A DNA stretch of 64,000 nucleotides from Accumulibacter sp964420975 (GTDB taxonomy: Bacteria; Pseudomonadota; Gammaproteobacteria; Burkholderiales; Rhodocyclaceae): the NCBI GenBank assembly GCA_964420975.1, contig CAYQVH010000018.1, forward strand, positions 1 to 64,000, written 5' to 3'. Below are positions 9,351 through 18,098 of this stretch, piece by piece (the stretch's first letter is position 1; every line of letters begins with the position of its first letter). The notes beneath the pieces are model-generated. The model had not been told where the DNA came from, did not search any database, and was given only the letters and a program-made list of their open reading frames with translations. The position numbers were made by a program, and so were the translations under genes.

Positions 9351-10213
9351 GGCAGCGCTCCGCTACCCGCCGCGTCGGCGAAGAACAGCCATCGCCGTGC
9401 GGCCAACGGCGCCCGACCGAGGAAAGCGGCCAGTGGCGCCGTGTCCGCCGCATAGCCGAATTGCAGCATGCGCAGGTTGTCCGGCTGCAGAATCGGATGC
9501 ACGCCGCGACCGGCGAAGGCGATCGCCATCGCCACCGCGTACGGAATCCGCAACCACGGCGCCGGCGACAAGCCCTGCGCGCAGCGCATCCGTTGCAGCC
9601 AGTCCGCGACGGTCACGCTTTCCGGCCCGACGAGGTCCAGGGTCAGTCGTGTTTCGGCGCAAGCAAGACTGCGCATGACGGTTGCGACGACGTCGCCGAT
9701 GTGGACCGGTTGCAACCGTTGTCGGCCGTCTCCGACCACCGGGATGACCGGCAGCACCGAGAGTCGCAGGAACAGCGTCGCGCTACTGCCGCCGCGACCG
9801 TAGATCAACGACGGGCGCAGCACCAACCAGTCGAGGTCGAGGCGGCGCAGTTCGTCGTCGGCGGCGCGCTTGCTCCGGTGGTAGGCGGAAAACGCCTGGT
9901 CGTCAGCCCCCAGCGCCGAAATCTGCACGACGCGAGGTACTCCCCTTTTGGCGCAGGCCCGGAAAAGTGTGGTCGGTGCCAAGGTATGGACGACCTTGAA
10001 CGACTGTCCCGCGGTTTCGGCGAGGATGCCGACGCTGTTGATCACGGCGTCGACGCCGTCCAGATGGGGAAGCCAGTCGTCTGGAACCAGCCGGGTCGCA
10101 AAATCGACGCCGTCGCGTCGGGATACCGGAACCACCCGGTGACCGGCGGCAGTGAGGGCGGCGGCAAGATTGCGACCGATGAAGCCGGTCGCTCCGGTGA
10201 GCAGGACGTTCAT
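9347..10213 (-). CDS. NAD(P)-binding, atypical SDR (NDUFA9/complex I 39-kDa-like) protein
   Basis: A 288-residue Rossmann-fold protein. The dinucleotide-binding loop is TGATGFIGRNLAAAL near the N-terminus. SALGADDQAFSAYHRSKRAADD contains a YxxxK pair, and the LVLRPSLIYGRGG segment is typical of atypical SDRs of the NDUFA9 type. Start 10213 is chosen because GGAG stands just upstream of the ATG; the frame extends 35 residues further without a good site. It is coupled with the DUF2269 protein. The substrate is unknown. Confidence 0.87.
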   Translation of the reverse strand: MNVLLTGATGFIGRNLAAALTAAGHRVVPVSRRDGVDFATRLVPDDWLPHLDGVDAVINSVGILAETAGQSFKVVHTLAPTTLFRACAKRGVPRVVQISALGADDQAFSAYHRSKRAADDELRRLDLDWLVLRPSLIYGRGGSSATLFLRLSVLPVIPVVGDGRQRLQPVHIGDVVATVMRSLACAETRLTLDLVGPESVTVADWLQRMRCAQGLSPAPWLRIPYAVAMAIAFAGRGVHPILQPDNLRMLQFGYAADTAPLAAFLGRAPLAARRWLFFADAAGSGALP

Positions 10214-10343
10214 GGGCGGCTCCTGAGGAGTGGTTGGAGCCCCCAGTCTGGGTTGCCGCGCGGGCCCTGGCTTCCGCTTTGATCGCAGTGGAACAACTTC
10301 CGCTTCCGGAAGGATCATTCCGGAGCAAGCCGCCGCCCGCCAG

Positions 10344-11372
10344 TCAGCCGGCGGCTGCCCTGGCGACGGTATGCAGCTTCCGGTACCGGCCGGGAGTCAT
10401 TCCCTCGAGCTCCCGAAACGCCTCGTAGAAGTTGGACTGCGACGTGAAGCCGACGCCGAGGCCGACCGAGAGGACCGATGCCGAGGGCTCGGCGAGCAAC
10501 ATCGCCTTCGCCGCCGCAACCCGCTTCTCCCGCAGATAGCGCGAGTAGCTCACGCCGAGGCGGGTATTGATCAGTTCCGACAGCTGATGAGAACTGATCC
10601 CGATCCGCCGCGCCAGGCTGGCGAGGCTCAGGTCCGGATCCTTGTAGACACCTTGGTCGGCCATCAGCGCGGCCAGTCGGGCGAGCGCCGCGGCGCAATC
10701 GACGTTGCCGAGAGTCGAGCTTGCGTACGCCGCTTGCGCCGCCTGCGTCACCTCCGTCGACAACGCTGGGCGCAACCCCAGGGTGATCTGGACGAGGACG
10801 AAAGCGCTGCCGATGGCAATCGCGTACCAGACGAAGAAATCCTTGTCCGGCATGCCGACGCCGACGATGCCGAGCGCCGACGCGCCCAGGGCGATGGCGA
10901 AGACACCGCTCAACCACCGTATCTCGAGCCGGAAATGCGCCCTTTCACCCCGCAGGAGGTAGATGCAGCGACCCAGCCAGGCGAGATAGCCGGCGCCGAT
11001 CAGGAACGCGACGGGCAAGGCGACAGCGGGCGGGAGGACGAGCGACCCGACGATCGGCAGGGCGTGCGCTACCCACTCCGAGCGCTTCGCGGCCCCCGAG
11101 AAGCCGACCATCAGCGGCCGGCTGAAAAAATGGAACGCCGGTGCGACGGCGAACAACAGCAGGCGGTACGGCAGCGTCTCGATCCAGGGTCGATCGAAAT
11201 ACAGCCAGGCGAAATGCGCGACCTGGATTCCGGCCAGCGCCGCCAGCAGCGTCAAACCCATCACCCTTGCCGCCGGCTGGTCGGCGTAGTGGCGGCGACG
11301 GAAATGGGTCAGCGCCAGGACGACCGCGCTGAACAGGGAAAATCCAATCAACAGGAGAGCGAGGGCTTTCAT
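10344..11372 (-). CDS. Membrane-anchored AraC-family transcriptional regulator
   Basis: A 342-residue protein. Residues 1 to about 215 carry roughly seven hydrophobic segments. The C-terminal ~100 residues form an AraC/XylS double helix-turn-helix (LARRIGISSHQLSELINTRL and VGFTSQSNFYEAFRELEG). A DNA-binding domain tethered to a multispan membrane region suggests that a membrane-state or extracellular signal is passed directly to transcription. Targets may include the minus-strand pair downstream, 130 bp after its stop, but no operator was recognised. Confidence 0.88.
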   Translation of the reverse strand: MKALALLLIGFSLFSAVVLALTHFRRRHYADQPAARVMGLTLLAALAGIQVAHFAWLYFDRPWIETLPYRLLLFAVAPAFHFFSRPLMVGFSGAAKRSEWVAHALPIVGSLVLPPAVALPVAFLIGAGYLAWLGRCIYLLRGERAHFRLEIRWLSGVFAIALGASALGIVGVGMPDKDFFVWYAIAIGSAFVLVQITLGLRPALSTEVTQAAQAAYASSTLGNVDCAAALARLAALMADQGVYKDPDLSLASLARRIGISSHQLSELINTRLGVSYSRYLREKRVAAAKAMLLAEPSASVLSVGLGVGFTSQSNFYEAFRELEGMTPGRYRKLHTVARAAAG

Positions 11373-11682
11373 CGGAGCAGGCTCGTAGGCACACGCGCAT
11401 CATAATGGGCGCGCACCCGGTCGACCTCGGGCAAGCGGCCCGATCATCCAGCTCCTCACGGCAACTCGGGATTTTGGTCAGGTGATCGCCGAGTCGTCGT
11501 GCAGCACACCGCGCGTCGCCAGCTTGGACTCGGGTGACTCCGACAGGGGCTGCCAAGGCCTTCGCACCGCGGGGTCGGCGTCAGAGGTCGTGAATAAATC
11601 TACTGCGCGGCCGATCTGCGGCGTTGCTCACTCGCTCACTCCTCGCCTATCGACCCGCTCGCGACGATTTCTTCACAACCTC
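11373..11682. other. Intergenic region without recognised content
   Basis: Some 310 bp between the AraC-type and HxlR-type genes, both on the minus strand. The right part (about 11600-11680) is rich in CG dinucleotides and short near-repeats such as TCACTCGCTCACTCCTCGCC. No open frame with a credible start, hairpin terminator or RNA gene was found; it should contain the promoter of the AraC-type gene. Confidence 0.5.
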
Positions 11683-12108
11683 TCAGTCATCGCCTGGCTT
11701 GCCGACTGGCGCAGTCGCCGCGTCACGCGCCAGCAGGTCGGCGACGGTGGCGGTCGCAAACCACGCCGGCGGCGTCCAGCTATCGGGGACATACTTCTGT
11801 CCCCAAAGTGCCAATTGCTGCAGGACGGGCAGCAGGTCCGCCCCTTTGGCGGTCAGAAAGTACTCATAGCGCAGGGGTTTCTGCTGGTAGGGCCGGCGGG
11901 CGATGAGGCCGTTCTCTTCGAGCAGCTTCAGCCGTTGGGCGAGGATGTTGGTCGGAATGCGCTCGGGCGATCCCTGGAAGTCCTTGTAGCGCGTCTTGCG
12001 TGCCATCAGGTCGCGAACGATGAGCAGGCTCCAGCGGTCGCCAAGCAGGTCGAGCGACGCGGCGAGCGGGCAGAGCGAGCGGAACGAACCGTGTGGCGAG
12101 AGTTTCAT
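11683..12108 (-). CDS. HxlR-family winged-helix transcriptional regulator
   Basis: A 141-residue MarR/HxlR-type regulator. The motif LDLLGDRWSLLIVRDLM opens the winged helix and RIPTNILAQRLKLLEENGLI is the recognition region, both diagnostic of HxlR. It is divergent from the GFA-domain gene across a 139-bp gap that carries strong inverted repeats, so it probably represses itself and that neighbour. HxlR members often sense reactive electrophiles such as aldehydes, which would fit a GFA neighbour, but the inducer is a guess. Confidence 0.9.
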   Translation of the reverse strand: MKLSPHGSFRSLCPLAASLDLLGDRWSLLIVRDLMARKTRYKDFQGSPERIPTNILAQRLKLLEENGLIARRPYQQKPLRYEYFLTAKGADLLPVLQQLALWGQKYVPDSWTPPAWFATATVADLLARDAATAPVGKPGDD

Positions 12109-12139
12109 GGTGGAGCCACTTTACCTGTCGACTTGGTCG

Positions 12140-12193
12140 CTTGCAATTAGAAAGCAACTGTGGCAGCATCGTCTCACTTGCTAATTGCAAGTG
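12140..12193. promoter_or_regulatory. Candidate HxlR operator: nested inverted repeats
   Basis: CACTTGC-TAATT-GCAAGTG at 12175-12193 is a perfect 7-bp-arm palindrome. CTTGCAATTAG at 12140-12150 is the exact reverse complement of CTAATTGCAAG at 12181-12191. Both lie between the divergent HxlR and GFA genes, the expected place for a dimeric winged-helix operator. The role is inferred from symmetry and location. Confidence 0.6.
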
Positions 12194-12247
12194 ACTAGGA
12201 ATGGCCGTCGACGGCCATCCCCCCACGCCTGATTTCTGGAGGACACC

Positions 12248-12685
12248 ATGAGTGAGAGCGCTACTACCGTCCATCAAGGTCGTTGTTTATGCGGCGCGAT
12301 TCATTTTGCCGCTGCCGGTGAACCGATGATGACCGGCTTCTGCTACTGCGAGAGTTGTCGCCGATTGAGCGGCGCTGGACACGCCTTTCACGCGTTGTGG
12401 CCGGAAGCCGCGGTAACCTTCAGCGGCGCGGCGCGCGATTTCGCCTGGCAGGCGGATAGCGGCGCAACGGTGACGACGAGTTTCTGCCCAACCTGCGGCA
12501 GTCCGCTGTTCGGCCGCAGTTCCGGCATGCCCGGAATGCTGACGCTGCGCGTCGCCAATCTCGACGAGCCGGAAGCCTTTACGCCGCAGATGGCAGTTTA
12601 CGCCAAGCGTCGGCTATGCTGGGATTCGCTCGACCCGAACCTGCCCACCTTCGACGAAATGCCGCCGGAGCCGGCGCAGCCCTGA
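12248..12685 (+). CDS. GFA family protein (CENP-V/GFA zinc domain)
   Basis: A 145-residue protein with the zinc-binding cysteine pattern of the GFA fold: GRCLCGAIHF, CYCESC and FCPTCGSPLF. Members are related to glutathione-dependent formaldehyde-activating enzyme, but most, including short ones like this, have no proven activity. A GGAGGACACC site precedes the ATG. It is divergent from an HxlR regulator with shared palindromes and is followed closely by a DUF2461 gene. Confidence 0.9.
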   Translation: MSESATTVHQGRCLCGAIHFAAAGEPMMTGFCYCESCRRLSGAGHAFHALWPEAAVTFSGAARDFAWQADSGATVTTSFCPTCGSPLFGRSSGMPGMLTLRVANLDEPEAFTPQMAVYAKRRLCWDSLDPNLPTFDEMPPEPAQP

Positions 12686-12710
12686 TGCGAACGGCTTGGC
12701 GAACCCGACC

Positions 12711-13385
12711 ATGTTTTCATCACAGACTTTCGACTTCCTCGCCGAACTGACGGCAAACAATCGGCGCGACTGGTTCGTGGCGAACCAGGCACGTTACGAG
12801 GCGTTGGTGCGCGAACCGGCCCTGGAGTTCATCGCTGCCATGGCACCGCATCTGAATCGTTTCGCGCCCCATTTCCGCGCCGAGGCGAAAAAAGTGGGGG
12901 GGTCGCTGATGCGGGTTTTTCGCGACACGCGTTTCGCGCGCGACAAGTCGCCGTACAAGACCAACGTCGGCATCCACTTTCGCCATGCCCTGGGCAAGGA
13001 TGTCCACGCGCCGGGGTACTACGTACACCTCGCCGCTGACGGCTGTTTCCTTGGCGTCGGCTGCTGGCATCCCGAGCCGGTGGCTCTCGGGCGCCTGCGC
13101 GAGGCGATTGCGGAGGCGCCCGAACAGTGGTTCAAGGCGCGCGACGATCCGCTCTTCGCGGCGTCTTTCGCGCTTTCTGGCGACAGCCTGACGCGCCTGC
13201 CGCGGGGCTACGCTGCCGACCATCCGGCGCGGGAAGACCTGAAACGCAAGGATTTTATCGCCGTCGCGCCGCTTGCCTTTGACGAAGTCGTGGCACCCGA
13301 ACTGCCGGCGATCGTCGCCCAGCGTTTCACCGCTGCGACGCCGCTGATCGCCTTTCTCTGCGGCGCGCTCGGCGTTCCCGCGTAA
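12711..13385 (+). CDS. DUF2461 / TIGR02453 family protein
   Basis: A 224-residue conserved protein of unknown function. The opening FDFLAELTANNRRDWF, the motif MRVFRDTRFARDKSPYKTN and GYYVHLAADGCFLGVGCW are the family signatures. The ATG at 12711 is preferred to an upstream TTG (12696); neither has a strong ribosome binding site. It follows the GFA gene after 25 bp and may be in the same transcript. It ends at a hairpin shared with the convergent regulator gene. Confidence 0.88.
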   Translation: MFSSQTFDFLAELTANNRRDWFVANQARYEALVREPALEFIAAMAPHLNRFAPHFRAEAKKVGGSLMRVFRDTRFARDKSPYKTNVGIHFRHALGKDVHAPGYYVHLAADGCFLGVGCWHPEPVALGRLREAIAEAPEQWFKARDDPLFAASFALSGDSLTRLPRGYAADHPAREDLKRKDFIAVAPLAFDEVVAPELPAIVAQRFTAATPLIAFLCGALGVPA

Positions 13386-13388
13386 AGA

Positions 13389-13405
13389 CCCTGCCGGCGG
13401 CAGGG
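13389..13405. terminator. Hairpin between convergent genes
   Basis: CCCTGCC-GGC-GGCAGGG forms a perfect 7-bp stem in the 29 bp between the DUF2461 gene and the convergent BTAD regulator. No T-tract follows on either strand, so it is only a candidate bidirectional terminator. Confidence 0.4.
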
Positions 13406-13414
13406 CGCTCGCCG

Positions 13415-16400
13415 TCACGCTCCCGGCGCAGGCGGCGGTGATGCCTCCTCGATCGTCCTTCGCAGCGCCTCGGTCGGCGGCGAGGGGACCGTCTGGAGTT
13501 CGCGCGCCAGCGCCTCGCGGCAGCGGCGATAGACGCGCAGCGCTTCGGCGCGCTCGCCCTGCTCGTAGAGGCCGCGCATCCAGACCCGGTAGAGCGGCTC
13601 GCGACCCGGATCGACGGCGAGCGCCGCGCGGCACAGCGCGCAGGCCTGAGCACCCTGGCCGAGATCGCCGAGCGCGCTCGCCAGATCGGCGAGCACGTCG
13701 ATCACCTGGGCGCGCAGCGCCTCGCGCGCGCTGCGCGCCCAGGGCGCGTCCTCGGCGGGCAGGAAGTCCCACGGCGCAAAAGCGAGTAGCGCCCGACTGT
13801 GCGCGGCGAAGCGCGTCACCGTCTCCTCGGCGTTACCCGCAAGGGTCGCGCGCGTCTCGTTCAGCCGGCGCTGCAGCTGCCAGAGATCGACCCAGCAGCG
13901 GTGCGGGTTCAGCGTCAGGTAGCCGTCGTCGACCTGCAGCGCGTCGCTCTGGCGTAGCCGCTGCCGCAAGCGGGCGAGCGTAATGTCGAACGCGCCGCGG
14001 CTCGCCTCCGCCTCGCCGTTCTTGCTGCGCCCGTTCGGTGGCCCGCCGGGCGCCTCTTCCTCGCCCCAGAGCGCGGCGACGACGCGCGCCACTGGCACGG
14101 CGCGCCCGCCGAAGGCGATCAGGGCCTTGAGCAGTTGCACCGGCTTTGCCGAAGGGCGCGCGCCGTGGTTCGCCGGCACCTCATCGACGCACCAGCCGAA
14201 ACGACCGAGCGTGTGCACCCGCACCGGCCACGGCCAGCCCTCCGGCGGCGCCGGTGGTGGCGGCAGCCGGCGACCGCGAATCAGCCGGCGCGCATACTCG
14301 GTTTCGACGCCGTGCTCGAGCGCGTAGGCGCACAGCCGCGACATCACCGCCGGGCGAAAGCCATGGTGGTTGAGATAATCCTCTTCCCGCCCGATCGCGA
14401 AAGCGTCGCGCAAGGCGCGTATTCCGCGTTCCTCGTCAATCGTCTCGAGAGCGAGGAACGCTTCACTCAGTCCCGCCTGATACGCCAGCATCGGACTACG
14501 CAACGCCTCGCTCGCCGCACGTACCTGCGCCAGCTGCGGCCAGGCTTCGGCGGTTCGCCCGCACAGATGCAAGGCTTCGGCTTGTACCAGCGCTTCCAGC
14601 GCGAACTGATGCGGCCCGCCGTAGCGATCGGCGATTGCCTTCGCCTGGGTGATGGCGTGCAAGGCGGCAGGACCGTCGCCAGCCTGAAGTTCGATCAGCG
14701 CGCTGAGAAAATGGAAATGCGCGACATCGATGTGTCGTCGCCGATCGAGGGTCGCTTGCAGTCGCTGGAGCGCCGTTCGGCTGCGTTCGAGTTCGCCGTC
14801 GCTCAGGCAGGCGTAGATTTCGAGCGCGCCGAGAAAGAAATCCCACATCCGCAAACCGTTGTCGCGCGCTAATCGATGGCCGCGGGCACCGGCCGCGGCT
14901 GCATCCTGCAGGCGGGCGTCGCTCCAGGCGTACATCGCCCGGATCGCCTGCCACAAGACGGCGAAGACCGGTGCCAGCGTGTCTTCGTCACTCGGCTGCA
15001 GGACGGTCATCAGGCGCGCAAAGGGCGCCCGGCGGCCGACGACCACCGAGTAGTAAATCGGTAAGTTGCAGGCGAGCAGGAGGCGCTGATGCTCGTCCGG
15101 ACAGACATCGATCTCAGCGTGTAGCCGTCGGATGGCTTCGTCGATCGCCGGGTCCTGCGGTCGCCAGAACATCAGGGCGCTGAACCGGCTGGCGGTGAAA
15201 CGCGGGACGAGCGAGGCGTCGGGTTCGCCGAATTCGTCACCTAGCGAGGACACTTCGTTCAACCAAAACTCGAGCTGGCTGAAGTCGGCCCACTCCAGGC
15301 AAATCAGATCGACGCTCGCGCACCAGGCGCGGAACGCGCCTTCGGCGTCGTGGCGCTGGCGAAAGCGGTGATAGGCGCGGGCGAAAGCGTCCTGCGCTGC
15401 GGGCGGGTCAAGGTGCAGCTGGGCTTCGCCCAGCCAGTAGCCGAGCCAGGGATCGTCGTCGCGGCGCTGGCGCGGGAGCGCGTGCAGCCAGCCGGACAGC
15501 GTCTGCTGCCAGCCGTGCGCGACGAGGAGCGGCGCTTCAACGCGGATCAGGGCTTCGAGTTCCGGCCAGTGGTGCCCGGCGATGAGGAGCTGGGCGGCGG
15601 CCTCGCGCTCGCCGGCGGCGGCGAGCAAGGCGGCGGCGTGGCGTTCGATGCGGGCGAGCTCGGCGGCCGGGAAGTGTTCTTGGGCGCGCCGGACGAGAAA
15701 GCCGCGCAGCAGCGGGTGGAACTCGTACTGCGTTTCGCCGGCGCGCGGATGCGGCGTGGTGAGCAAGCCGTCTTGCGCCAGGCGGGCGAGCAGCGGGGTG
15801 GCTTGCGGCGTGCCGCACAGCGCCTGCGCCTGGTCGGCACCGATCCGCGGCAAGTGCGCGACGGTGAGCAGAAGGGCTTGTGTGGGGGCGTCAAAACGCG
15901 CGAAGACTTCGCCGGCGAGGTAGTGGAAGAGCGCGCTCTGGCGCACGGGGACGTCGCCGGCGTGCAGGGCGGTGAGTTCGGACGGGTCGAGTTGCAGCAA
16001 CAGCTTGAGGATGGCCGGCCAGCCGCGGCTGAGCTGGTGCAGCGCGGTCATTTGGGCGAGCGAGCGTCTTTCCGCGGTGGGCTGGTGTTCGGCGAAGAAC
16101 TGGCGTTGGACGGCGAGCGACTCGTCTTCGGTAAACGGCAGTTCGCGCGCTTCGAGTGCGGTGAGCAGGCCGTTGGCGAGCAAACGGGAGAGTTCGGCGG
16201 GGGCTTCGAGGCGGCTGGCGATCAGCCAGTGGACGCCGGGCGGCGCTTCGTCGAGCGCGACCGACAGCAGGGTGCGAAAGCCGGGCGAGGCGAGCGCTTC
16301 GTGGGCGTTGTCGAGGACGAGGTGGCTCGGCGGCGAAAGCTCGGCGTAATAGCGGCGAAAGAAGGTGCGCAGGAAGGCGTCGAGGTCGTCGGGTGGCAGC

Positions 16401-16711
16401 GAGGCGAGCGGCGGGAAGCCGAGGGTGCTCGGCGCGCGCAAGCGGGCGGCGGGGCTTCGTTCGTTCGCGGGGCGTACGCACTGCTGCAACGCGTGGCAGC
16501 CGACGGCGACGTCGCCTTCGCCGGCGTCGATCTGGCACCAGCCGGTCAGGCACTGGCGGGTGCTGAGGTAGCTGGCGAGCAGTGTCGTCTTGCCGGCACC
16601 CGCGCCGCCGTGAATCCACACCGCGCCTGCGGCGAGCGCGGCGTCGAGCCGCCGGAATAGCCGCTCGCGCTGAACCGGCGACGTGATGCGCGGCGGCTCA
16701 AACTTCCCCAT
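13415..16711 (-). CDS. Large ATPase-TPR-BTAD transcriptional regulator (MalT/SARP-like)
   Basis: A 1098-residue signal-transduction ATPase (STAND-type). Residues 1-300 form an ATPase domain with Walker A GGAGAGKT at about 35-42 and HLVLDNAHEAL as a Walker B-like strand. A helical, TPR-like middle runs from about 300 to 820. From about 830 (VRVHTLGRFGW) comes an OmpR-like winged helix, then a bacterial transcriptional activator domain (VDLWQLQRRL to YRRCREALAREL). Classical SARP regulators have the winged helix and BTAD first and the ATPase after; here the order is reversed, like MalT with BTAD in place of the LuxR domain. Ligand and targets are unknown. Confidence 0.85.
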   Translation of the reverse strand: MGKFEPPRITSPVQRERLFRRLDAALAAGAVWIHGGAGAGKTTLLASYLSTRQCLTGWCQIDAGEGDVAVGCHALQQCVRPANERSPAARLRAPSTLGFPPLASLPPDDLDAFLRTFFRRYYAELSPPSHLVLDNAHEALASPGFRTLLSVALDEAPPGVHWLIASRLEAPAELSRLLANGLLTALEARELPFTEDESLAVQRQFFAEHQPTAERRSLAQMTALHQLSRGWPAILKLLLQLDPSELTALHAGDVPVRQSALFHYLAGEVFARFDAPTQALLLTVAHLPRIGADQAQALCGTPQATPLLARLAQDGLLTTPHPRAGETQYEFHPLLRGFLVRRAQEHFPAAELARIERHAAALLAAAGEREAAAQLLIAGHHWPELEALIRVEAPLLVAHGWQQTLSGWLHALPRQRRDDDPWLGYWLGEAQLHLDPPAAQDAFARAYHRFRQRHDAEGAFRAWCASVDLICLEWADFSQLEFWLNEVSSLGDEFGEPDASLVPRFTASRFSALMFWRPQDPAIDEAIRRLHAEIDVCPDEHQRLLLACNLPIYYSVVVGRRAPFARLMTVLQPSDEDTLAPVFAVLWQAIRAMYAWSDARLQDAAAAGARGHRLARDNGLRMWDFFLGALEIYACLSDGELERSRTALQRLQATLDRRRHIDVAHFHFLSALIELQAGDGPAALHAITQAKAIADRYGGPHQFALEALVQAEALHLCGRTAEAWPQLAQVRAASEALRSPMLAYQAGLSEAFLALETIDEERGIRALRDAFAIGREEDYLNHHGFRPAVMSRLCAYALEHGVETEYARRLIRGRRLPPPPAPPEGWPWPVRVHTLGRFGWCVDEVPANHGARPSAKPVQLLKALIAFGGRAVPVARVVAALWGEEEAPGGPPNGRSKNGEAEASRGAFDITLARLRQRLRQSDALQVDDGYLTLNPHRCWVDLWQLQRRLNETRATLAGNAEETVTRFAAHSRALLAFAPWDFLPAEDAPWARSAREALRAQVIDVLADLASALGDLGQGAQACALCRAALAVDPGREPLYRVWMRGLYEQGERAEALRVYRRCREALARELQTVPSPPTEALRRTIEEASPPPAPGA

Positions 16712-17033
16712 GGCCGATCACCCCTCCTCGTGTCTGCCGTTTGCTTCTCCTCGGCGCGAACCCGGCGTGGCGTGGGATTCTTGGGGGCTCGAGCGCCAAG
16801 GAGAGAGTTATGGTAGCAGCTTATCGGCTTCGATCCATCGTCTTCCACCGAACGGGGGGCAGTCGAAAGTGTTGGTCGCGAGCGCAAACGTGGCCGCCCC
16901 CTTCTCTTGAAGGGGAGCAAGAGCCTGCCCCGACCGTCTTTGAAATCCTTGTTTTCGACCGCTTGACCGGTTTATCGGCGGGCGAACACGCCGAGGGGTC
17001 GTCCGCGCCAAACCAAACCCCGCTTGATCCGCG
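16712..17033. other. Intergenic region without recognised content
   Basis: About 320 bp between the BTAD regulator start and the end of the LysR gene. It must hold the BTAD regulator promoter (minus strand). Short open frames on both strands show no family resemblance or ribosome binding site. No terminator or RNA gene was recognised. Confidence 0.5.
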
Positions 17034-17972
17034 TTACGCCTGACCCGGCAGCCGGCCGTCTCGCGGCGCAGGCGTCGCTGGCTGCGCCGTGCGCAGCAGG
17101 TAGTCGAGAAAGGCCTGCGCCGGCAAGGAGAGGATCTTGGTTTTCAGATGGACGACCCGCCACGGCCGGCGTAGAGGGAAGCCGGCGACGTCGAGGAGGC
17201 AGACGCCGGCGGCGGCCGGGTCGAGCGGCAAGGCGAAGCGCGACAGGGCCGCCGGGCCCATGCCGCTGGCGACGAGGTCGCAGATCGCTTCGTTACTGTT
17301 GACCGTCAGCTTGACGTCGAGCTTCAGGCCGAGCTGCGCCAGATGGGCGTCGAGCGTGCGCCGCGAGCCGGAGCCAGATTCGCGCAGGATGAAGCGCTCG
17401 TGCGCCAAGTCCGCGAGCTCGACTGGGCGGCCAGCCGCCCAGTGACCCGCAGCCGCGATGATGACGATCTCGTTGTCCAGAAAGGGATGGCTGACGACAT
17501 CGACGTCCTCTGGTGGATAGACCATGATATAGAGGTCGTCGAGGTTGCTGCGCAGGCGCGAAATGACCCGGTCGCGGTCGCCGATCTCCATCTCGACGTC
17601 GATCGCCGGGAAACGACAGCAGAAAGCGCCGAGCATGCGCGGCAGGAAGTGCCTCGCGGTGGTCACCAGCGCCAGCCGTAGCCGGCCGCGCTGCAGACCC
17701 TTGAGGTCGGCGATCGCCGACTCGAAGCGGTTCCAGACGTCGTCGAGTTGTCGCACGCTCTTCAGCAGTTCCTCACCGGCGTCGGTCAGTGTCAGTTCGC
17801 GACCTTCGTGTTCGAAGAGCGGCAGCCCCAACGTGTCGACGATCTGCTTGATCTGCAGCGAGACGGCTGGCTGCGTCAGGTGTAGTACCGCCGCTGCTTT
17901 CGTGAAGCTGCGCTGCGCGGCGACTGCGGCAAAGGTTTCGAGCTGGCGGAAGGTCAGGCGGCGTCGCGGCAT
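17034..17972 (-). CDS. LysR-family transcriptional regulator (CbbR-like)
   Basis: A 312-residue LysR regulator with an N-terminal winged helix (LTFRQLETFAAVAAQRSFTK, then LHLTQPAVSLQIKQI) and a two-lobe PBP2-type effector domain (GRLRLALVTTARHFLPRML). The sequence is closest in style to the CbbR/CysB-like group, but no RuBisCO or sulfur genes lie nearby, so the regulon is unassigned. It is divergent from a TerB-like gene, and the shared 126-bp gap has a palindrome suited to LysR binding. Confidence 0.9.
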   Translation of the reverse strand: MPRRRLTFRQLETFAAVAAQRSFTKAAAVLHLTQPAVSLQIKQIVDTLGLPLFEHEGRELTLTDAGEELLKSVRQLDDVWNRFESAIADLKGLQRGRLRLALVTTARHFLPRMLGAFCCRFPAIDVEMEIGDRDRVISRLRSNLDDLYIMVYPPEDVDVVSHPFLDNEIVIIAAAGHWAAGRPVELADLAHERFILRESGSGSRRTLDAHLAQLGLKLDVKLTVNSNEAICDLVASGMGPAALSRFALPLDPAAAGVCLLDVAGFPLRRPWRVVHLKTKILSLPAQAFLDYLLRTAQPATPAPRDGRLPGQA

Positions 17973-18000
17973 ATATAAGCCATGGCAAATGGTGTCTCAC

Positions 18001-18022
18001 ATAATACCTCATTGGACATTAT
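18001..18022. promoter_or_regulatory. Candidate LysR operator
   Basis: ATAAT at 18001-18005 and ATTAT at 18018-18022 form inverted arms around 12 bp, lying 29 bp upstream of the LysR start codon. This matches the loose A/T-edged dyad of LysR autoregulatory sites. Function is inferred from position only. Confidence 0.4.
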
Positions 18023-18098
18023 TTCATCCGGCCCAGACAATGGCGTCGTCGCGCTGGAAGGCCGACACCTGTTGAACCCACCGATCAGGAGAAACCCC

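Noticed and set aside
15350..16660. A 436-codon plus-strand open frame opposite the BTAD regulator ATPase domain
   Set aside because: The opposite strand encodes Walker motifs and a full multidomain protein; the Gly/Glu/Arg-rich frame is a codon-bias shadow.
17982..18098. Upstream in-frame ATG as start of the TerB-like protein
   Set aside because: The extension would cross the LysR promoter and palindrome; AGGAG stands before the ATG at 18099.
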